Shown: positions 57,717-64,000 of the stretch, piece after piece | How the letters are laid out: each line of letters begins with the position of its first letter | Numbering within the stretch: position 1 is the first letter of the stretch | From: Chlorella sorokiniana | Lineage: Eukaryota > Chlorophyta > Trebouxiophyceae > Chlorellales > Chlorellaceae | Length of the DNA: 64,000 nucleotides | Direction: 5' to 3' | Assembly: GCA_025917655.1 (NCBI GenBank) | Contig: CP084613.1 | Location: 2,606,001 to 2,670,000, forward strand | Notes under the pieces: model-generated | Told to the model about the DNA's origin: nothing | The model's input: the letters and a program-made list of their open reading frames with translations, nothing else | Databases searched by the model: none | Position numbers and translations under genes: made by a program

Positions 57717-59324
57717 ATGGCTGCAGCTGACAAGCTTCATGGTCAAACGTCTTTCGCGCGTCACACAGCCGTTCCTACACCTGGTGAACATCGCTGCCGC
57801 TGGCACCCGCCCCTCTGCTGTCGCCCCCGCCTCTGCTTTTGCATTAGTAAGCAACTCCATGGGTTCATCGTTCAGCTTGCTGACCCTGCTGCTCGTTTGG
57901 GAATTGTCAGGCCTGGTTATGAAATCATTCCTGGCTGGCTGCATCGCCAGCTGCGGCGCGGTGGCCCTCACCAACCCCTGCGACGTGATGAGGACGCGGT
58001 TGGAGCTCCAAGGAGAGCTGACTAGAGGGGGTGCGCGGCTCTACAAGGGCGCCGTGCACGGTGCGCAAGACATAGGGCAGAGTGTGCTGCTGCTGCTGCT
58101 GCCCGCTTGGGGCTGCATCGAGGCCAGGCCCATCCGCGGCAACCCAGCTGCCCCGTGCAAGCTGCCTCGTGCGTGTGCTTCCTTCTGCGCAGGGTTGGGG
58201 CGAATGGTCGCTGATGAAGGGCTGAGCGTGCTGTGGCGTGGCCTCAAGCCCGCCATGGCATTCCAGGTGGCGGTCAACGGAACCCGCCTTGGAGTGTTTT
58301 TCCCGCTCAAGCAGTGGCTGCTCACCCACCGCGACGTGCATGGCATGGACGCGTGGTTGACCAGCCTGGTGGCGGGGGCGGCGGCCGGCATGGTTGGCGC
58401 CGCCCTCGGCACGCCCTTCCAGCTCGTCAAGACACGCATGCAAGCAGCGGCGGGTGGCGCAGCAGCGGCAGCAGGAGGGGCCTCCACACGGCGGTTGCCC
58501 CACAGCCTGGCCCAAGCGCTGGTCAGCACATTGCGAAGCGAGGGTGCGTGGTTTGATCCTGACCTGCATGCACCTGAGGAGATCCCCAAAGACAAGCCTG
58601 GCCAGTCTTCACTGGCTGGCAGCAACAGCTTCATTGTTGCACTCCCCGACGCCGATCTCCTGACACTTCCCCCGGCTCCCATGCGCTGAGCAGGTGTGCT
58701 TGGCCTGTACCGCGGCGCCCACCTGAACATGGCCAAAATAGCAGTAGCCTCGGCGGTGCAGCTGGCTGTGTTTGATGGCATGTTGGCGCGACTGCAACAG
58801 CGGGCGAGCTGGGGGCGGGAGCACCCTACTGCCGCGCTGCTGATTGCGGCCATGGCGGCAGGGCTGGCGGTAACAGTGGTGGTGCAACCCGTTGATGTGG
58901 TGACCACGCGCCTTTGGAACCAGCCAAGTGGGTATGGGCAGGGCGGAGAGAGTGGACAGAGTAGAGGACAGCGTGGACACCGCGATCTGTGCAGAGGACC
59001 AGCAATCATGCGTGTATGCTCTGGCTTTCTGGGTCTGTCTAACCCTTGCACCTTTCCACTCTATGCATCTCTCCTCCAGTCGTCAATGGTGTACCCACGC
59101 TGTACCGCAATGCCTGGGAGTGCGCGACGAAGGCTGTGGTTTTGGAGGGTCCGCAGGCGCTATACAAGGGCTGCACAGCGCACCTGCTGCGGGTGGGGCC
59201 CCACACCGTGGTTACATTGCTTTTGCTGGACCACGTCCAGAGGGCGCTGCAGCTGCACCCGCCACAGCGAGGGCAGCAGACAGACACTGCTGGGCATACA
59301 AAAACCCACCCCGCAAGTGAATGA
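57717..59324 (+). CDS. Mitochondrial carrier, oxaloacetate carrier / SLC25A34-35 type
   Basis: Six-helix carrier of the inner mitochondrial membrane, probably for dicarboxylates such as oxaloacetate. Start at 57717 (MAAADKLHGQTSFARHTAVP) is spliced in phase to GLVMKSFLAGCIASCGAVAL, the first helix. Three carrier signatures: NPCDVMRTRLELQGE; TPFQLVKTRMQAA, with Gln in place of the acidic residue; and QPVDVVTTRLWNQPSG, with Thr in place of the basic one. The form TRLWNQP is typical of the OAC1/SLC25A34-35 branch. Also GRMVADEGLSVLWRGLKPAM, GTRLGVFFPLKQWL, LGLYRGAHLNMAKIAVASAV and GPQALYKGCTAHLLRVGPH. Ends HPASE, TGA 59322-59324. Four or five introns, one within the third signature region. Confidence 0.9.
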
Positions 59325-59491
59325 GCGACAGATGGCACGCGGCATGATGGCGGCGGCTTTCTTGTGCTTAGTTTCACTGTCAAACCACAATATTGTAACT
59401 GCTCCACTACAGTACACTGACCGAGTGAGGGAAGCAGCGTCGGTGGCGTGTCATAAAGTTGCGGTGCAGCCTCCAGGCCAGAACCGATGCA

Positions 59492-62400
59492 TCAATCATC
59501 CATGTCCATGGTTATGGGCTCCTCCCCAGGGACCAAATGCTGGCCATTCATGTGCGGCGCAGCACTGCTGCCAGGCAGTCCCCCACTGGGCTCGGGCTCC
59601 TGCTGTTGCTGCTGTTCTAACTGCACTTCGGGTGCCGGCTGCTGCATCTCCATCTGCTGGTGCTGCTCGTCTTCACTTGACTGTCCCTGCTCCTGCTTTT
59701 GTTCCTGGTCTTGAATGTCTCCTTGCTGCTGTTGTTGCTGCTGCTGAGGTTGCTGCTCTTGCTGCTGCGGCTGTTGGCTCTGCAAGAGCTTCTCTGACAA
59801 GCGGTGCAGCAAGTCGCCCAGCAGCGCAACATCAATTTCGCTCAGCAACTGCTGCTCAGGTGGCGCATGGGGCGGCCCAAACGGTGCCAACAGGCGCTGC
59901 AGCTGGTGCAAGTTGCGCACCGCAGCCTGCAGGCGCTGTGTGGCCGCCGCAACGGGCGAGCGAAGCACCTGAGTCAGGCGCCGGACAAAGGCGTCCTGCA
60001 AAGGGTGCTCGGCATGGCATGGGTGAGATGGGAGAAGCACTGACCAGCAGGCAACCCTTTCGCGCATGGCGCCCCCGGGGGATGGCCGACCTCCAGTGCA
60101 GGGACCAGGCCTGCAGCCAAGGCAGGCGGTGCCCCGTTCCCACCTACCTTGAGCTCAGGGCTGCACGACCCCTCAACATACACGTGAAGATTGACCAGCA
60201 GTTTGGCCAGGAGCACCGCCCGCTCCAGAGCCAGCTGCTGCCCCATGCGCAGCTGCTTGCCCTGGGTGGGAAAGGATTGGGGCCGCAGGCAGTCGCGGTG
60301 GCTGCACGCAGGTGCAAGTGCAGAGGCTCTGGCAAGCAACACGCTGCGCCCCCTCGTGGCGCACCTGCTTGCCACGGGCGGGCGGGAAGGCTGCGGCCGC
60401 TGCGCGCTCGTAGTTTTTAACCGCCGCCATCGCCCCGCTTGACACAGAATTAACGAAGATATCGTCGGTTTGGTGGGCGGCCACAGCCTCAGGGCCCGCG
60501 CACCAGCGGCAGCGGAATGATTCTGGGTCTGCGCTTGTTACTTGGGGGGGCGCGAGGATGGGGGAGAGAAGGGGGGGGTATGGTATGTGGCTGGGAAGCA
60601 ACTTGTGTGTGCGTTGTAGTGCGTGAAGGCTATGCGTGTGTGTGAGGGGGAATGGGGGAAGATGTTGAACATGAAGGTGAAGTGGGCGCAGGTCAAATCG
60701 ACCACAGTGGCAGATTTGGAATTACGCCCCTGCTGCAGGACAAAGTGTAAAGCGGGGAAAGTTTGGGCTGGGCCACGTGCAGCCTGCCCTGCCCTATACG
60801 CACCCGAGGCCAGCAGGTGCGCTGCAGTGGGTGCCAGCAGCGGGATGAGCCCTGCCCGGAAGTTCGAGTCATCGCTGAGCAGCTCTGCGGCACGCAGCGT
60901 GTTGACTGCCATCTGCGACTCGCCAGGAGCGGCAGGGAAATGAACGGTGCTGGGGCGCAGCAGTACCTGCGCCGGCAGTTGTGCGAGAAATCGATAGTCA
61001 AGACGGTGTCGCCTGAGTGCGAACAATGCCTGGGCAGGGGTGCAGCTTGCAGCGCTTGACGGTGCTGTCAAGACTGCTCCATGACACCTTTCATGCTGGT
61101 GCAAGTAGACACCACTGTCCTTATTGCCACACCTGGCCGATGTAGGCGGCGGCGCGGTTGGTGACATGGTCCGCCAGGCGGCGCGTGGCAGGCTGTTGCG
61201 CTGCCGCATCCATGAAGGACGGATCCTCGCACTCAGACAGCATCAGCAGCAGCGCGAAACCCCGTGCTGCCAGCAACTCTGCAGCACCCTCACCCTTGTC
61301 TGTTGGGGAGGGCAGGTGGGGATGCAGTGAGCCAGGAGCGGCTTGCAAGCAAACGGGCTTAACCAAGGGGACAGTCAAGCAGCAGTGAAAATCACATGCC
61401 CTTAGTCTCCTTGGCTTCCTGCTGCTGCAGCATCAAACACAAAAACTCCCTTACCTGTGCAGTAGGGCGGCTGCACTGCCACCAGCTTGGATGCCGCTGC
61501 GCTGCTAGCCTTGTCCGCCGAGCGCGCAAGGGCGGCGCTGCCAGCGGTGTGTCATGCAGGGTGAGGCAGGCCAGGACGAGGCGAAGGGAGGCCGCGCCTG
61601 ACTCTTCATGCAGCATGAGTCGCTGGTAAAAGAGGGGGTGACAACCATGTAGGAGAGAAGCTCAATGGCAGCGCCTGTGGTACGTGCGTGGTTGGGGGTG
61701 GGGGTGGATGGGGGGCATTGTTTGGTTTGGGTGTAGGGCGGGGTAGGGAGGCCCGGGCACGAGCGCACACGTTACGCGCGAGGTGGATGACAGGCACGTG
61801 GCTGTTGTGTGGCGGGAGTGCAGCTGTGCATGCCGCCACGTTTGATGTGCCGTGCGGCTGCTGTAACCTAGTAGTCCCAACAGCCCCAAGATGGTGGCAG
61901 ACGCCAGCCCTTCGCACCCACACATCCCCAACTTGTTTTGCGCACCTGCATAGTACGCCAAGCGATACACATCATCGCCCTCGGTGTCACCTAGCAGCCC
62001 CGCTCGCACCCCCAGCACCAGGATGCGCACCGCATCAAACCCGGCCTCCAGGAATGCGGCGCCGCGTGGGTGCTGCGCGCAGGGTAGGCGGCAGGGATCA
62101 ACCATATGTAATCGTTGCTGCCAAGTGGGTCGCATAACTGACCATGGACATCCAACAATGCTTCCAGGGGCTGCCCTAAGAAGCAGGAGCGCACCTCCAA
62201 CACCGCCTCAGAGATGGCACCCCAGTCCAGCACGCCGCCAGCAGCGGCCGCTGCCGCAGCGGACCCGTTCCCATGCGCGGTGAGGGCAAACGCCAGGGCC
62301 CGCAGCGCGGCAGGCACCATGGCTGCGCGGTCCAGCGCTGTCTGCACGCTCTCTGTGCTGGCGGCCCCCAGCAGCAGCGCGTCTGCCTCAGGCCCTGCCA

Positions 62401-63313
62401 CTGCAAGCAGACACATGTTGGCTGCGTCCACCAGGGCTAGAGCCAGGTCTGGGGAGGCCAGCGTGGCCTGACGCAGCTGCTTGTGGTGGAAGGCCAGCTC
62501 GCAAAGCGCTGTCAGCAGGCACAGCGCCTTGCCCACGTGGTCGTAGCAGGAGCTGGACGCAATCTCAGCGCTTGTCAGCTCTGCGGTGGCAGCGTCTGGT
62601 GGGACAGCTGGCTGGCCTGACAGCAAGCAGCCCAGCACATGGCGCGGCAGCACCAACATCAGCTGCGACACCCCCACACGGGAAGGCGTCCTGCCGGCGC
62701 GTGGTACACGTGTAAACCTGCGGTCAGCGTGCAGCAGTGGGCAGCATGCGGCAGTGGGCAGCCTGCTTCTGCACCAAGCAGATGCATGCAGCTGCTTACA
62801 ATCAAAGAGGAGTGTGCTGATGACAGGATGGTTCACTACAAAAAGGCTCCTTGCGCCCCATGCCAGCGCCGCCCTCACCAGTACTGCCCACGCTCAAAGC
62901 TGACCAGCTTGTGCAGGTCAGCTGCGTGCAGTTGCTCCACACAGTTGAAAACATCCATAAGCTGCAGAAAGTGCCACATGGAGAGTAGTAGAATGGAGTT
63001 TGTGCAATTCCCAGGCAGCAGGGCCATCAGATGTAAGTTTGAAACACGCTAGCCGCTGCAGCCGCAGCCGCCCCTGCACGACACGGTGCTGCTTGGCTGG
63101 CCCGACTTCGGGCGTCTGGCAGGGAGAAGGTCAGTATAAAGCAATCACCTTCTCATCTTCTTCACGTGCATGCTGCTGCAGCTGCAAAAGCTTCTGCAAA
63201 TAGCCAGAGAAAGTGAGTGCTGGTGGGGCAGGACTGCAAAGGGTAGGGCCTGAGGGCCTTGATGACGCAGCGCTTCGCCTGCATCATCCTACCTGTCTTT
63301 CGTTGAGTGCCAT
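59492..63313 (-). CDS. Unrecognised large Ala/Leu-rich protein with Gln-rich C-terminal tail
   Basis: Function not recognised. A plausible start is 63313 (MALNERQ, donor GTAGGA), followed by KLLQLQQHAREEDEK and LMDVFNCVEQLHAADLHKLV then SFERGQYW. Long helical, Ala/Leu-rich exons follow: VSQLMLVLPRHVLGCLLSGQ, KALCLLTALCELAFHHKQLR, TALDRAAMVPAALRALAFAL, AFLEAGFDAVRILVLGVRAG, GFALLLMLSECEDPSFMDAA, HRLDYRFLAQLPAQVLLRPS, TDDIFVNSVSSGAMAAVKNY and LHQLQRLLAPFGPPHAPPEQ. The tail is Gln/Glu-rich and ends ITMDMDD at 59492. The helical-solenoid look resembles large scaffold proteins such as nucleoporins of the Nup188/205 type, but I have no motif to support that. Several exon joins (62800-63150, 61400-61620) are unresolved. 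Confidence 0.6.
59695..59790 (-). repeat. Poly-Gln-coding CTG/TTG tract
   Basis: Dense CTG/TTG/CTC triplets on the + strand encode a Gln-rich stretch with scattered Glu and Pro on the minus strand, in the last exon of the unrecognised gene. Confidence 0.85.
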
Positions 63314-63616
63314 GATGGACCCCGCTCACACCCAGCCACTCAATCAGCGGCTCGTCAAGCCCCTCCGAGCCAGCAGCCCTTGTCACTATTTGGCTGCATG
63401 AACATCCACCCTAACATGGCTGTGCATGCGCTTGGACTCCAAAACGGTACATCACCTTGGCTGGCCTGGGCTGCTGGGGCCGGCACAGCACGCGACTCTT
63501 GGCTCCAAACAAGGTGTGCATTGTTTTGCCCTCCTTCCCATCCCCGGGGTTGCCTGGCAAGCGCAGGGCTAGTCGTGCTTCGCTTGATAACACTGCTCGG
63601 GTTGCGGACAGCCTGA
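63314..63616. promoter_or_regulatory. Divergent region at the right edge
   Basis: 303 bases between the proposed minus-strand start at 63313 and a proposed plus-strand start at 63617. It would be a shared promoter region if both starts are right. No element recognised. Confidence 0.35.
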
Positions 63617-64000
63617 ATGCAATCGCGGGAGTTGGCGGAGCAGCTTAGAACTCTTTTGCAAGGCAGCGAACCACGGGGATCCTCTGTACAAGGCTCCCGC
63701 CGCAAACCCAACCCTCTATACAGTGGCCCTAAAGTAAGCGGCACGACTAGCGGTGCGAGGTACACCGGCATACAGTCTGCGACAGCTGACAGAAGTAGGA
63801 TTAGTCCTGCTTCGCCTGTGGGAGGCACCAAAAAACGGGCTCCCTCAAAAGACACAGCAGGGGGATGTGCTGACAGGCCGTGCCACGACGGTATTCCAGA
63901 CCATCGGCAAGGTGGGAGTGAGCACGTGCACTGAGCGAGTAATTCAGCTACGTATGCCATGCTTTAAACGTAGTTTGACGAGATGAAGCCTAGTTTCATG
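63617..64000 (+). CDS. Possible first exon of a gene running off the window
   Basis: MQSRELAEQLRTLLQGSEPR continues to NPLYSGPK and then meets a good donor (AAAGTAAGC, about 63735). Composition (Gln/Leu/Arg helix, then Ser/Arg/Pro-rich) is protein-like, and the frame stays open to 63934. No family recognised. The rest of the gene, if real, lies to the right. The reverse strand is also open here, so this is tentative. Confidence 0.35.

Overview
The window is nuclear DNA from a GC-rich, intron-dense green alga, most likely a trebouxiophyte of the Chlorella/Auxenochlorella kind. The evidence is short GT...GCAG introns in almost every gene, strong G/C third-position bias, plant-type genes (FAE1-type ketoacyl-CoA synthase, PPR-SMR protein, AMT1, ureidoglycine aminohydrolase, a plant-type DUF6687 protein), and GH46 chitosanases, an activity linked with glucosamine-containing Chlorella walls. 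The species cannot be fixed from the sequence alone. I place about 20 protein genes plus one partial gene at each window edge. I see no rRNA, tRNA or CRISPR.

Layout. 0-7 kb: 5'-truncated ataxin-2 homologue (+), then a 3-ketoacyl-CoA synthase (+). 7.6-13.6 kb: two tandem secreted chitosanases (-), each with a hevein-like domain, PAN/Apple domain(s) and a GH46 catalytic domain; about 1 kb of them is almost identical, introns included. 14-19 kb: RNA polymerase II subunit RPB7 (-) and, divergently, a PPR-SMR protein (+). 19.5-28.4 kb: two tandem cationic amino acid transporters (+) with a 636-bp inverted-repeat element between them. 28.7-33.3 kb: UBC13 (-), a previously easy-to-miss 79-residue membrane protein (+), and a 14-3-3 protein (+). 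34-42 kb, all minus: AMT1 ammonium transporter, a helicase-associated (HA) repeat protein and peroxin 3. 42.8-49.5 kb: DUF6687-like protein (+), TRAPPC2/sedlin (-), TM9/nonaspanin (+). 49.7-54 kb: polynucleotide phosphorylase (-). 54.7-59.3 kb: PDCD5, ureidoglycine aminohydrolase and an OAC/SLC25A35-type mitochondrial carrier (all +). 59.5-63.3 kb: a large unrecognised protein with a Gln-rich tail (-), and a divergent partial gene at the right edge (+).

Most genes are unrelated housekeeping genes packed head-to-head or tail-to-tail with gaps of 150-600 bp. The accessory signal lies in the chitosanase and transporter tandem pairs, both of which carry patches of near-identity that look like gene conversion. 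AMT1 and ureidoglycine aminohydrolase both serve nitrogen supply but are about 18 kb apart and are not an operon.

Caution on quality: several strongly conserved genes (14-3-3, AMT1, TM9, PNPase, ataxin-2) change reading frame inside an exon, usually at a run of C or G. I read most of these as base-call or assembly length errors and not as pseudogenes. CDS entries span first to last supported coding base, introns included.
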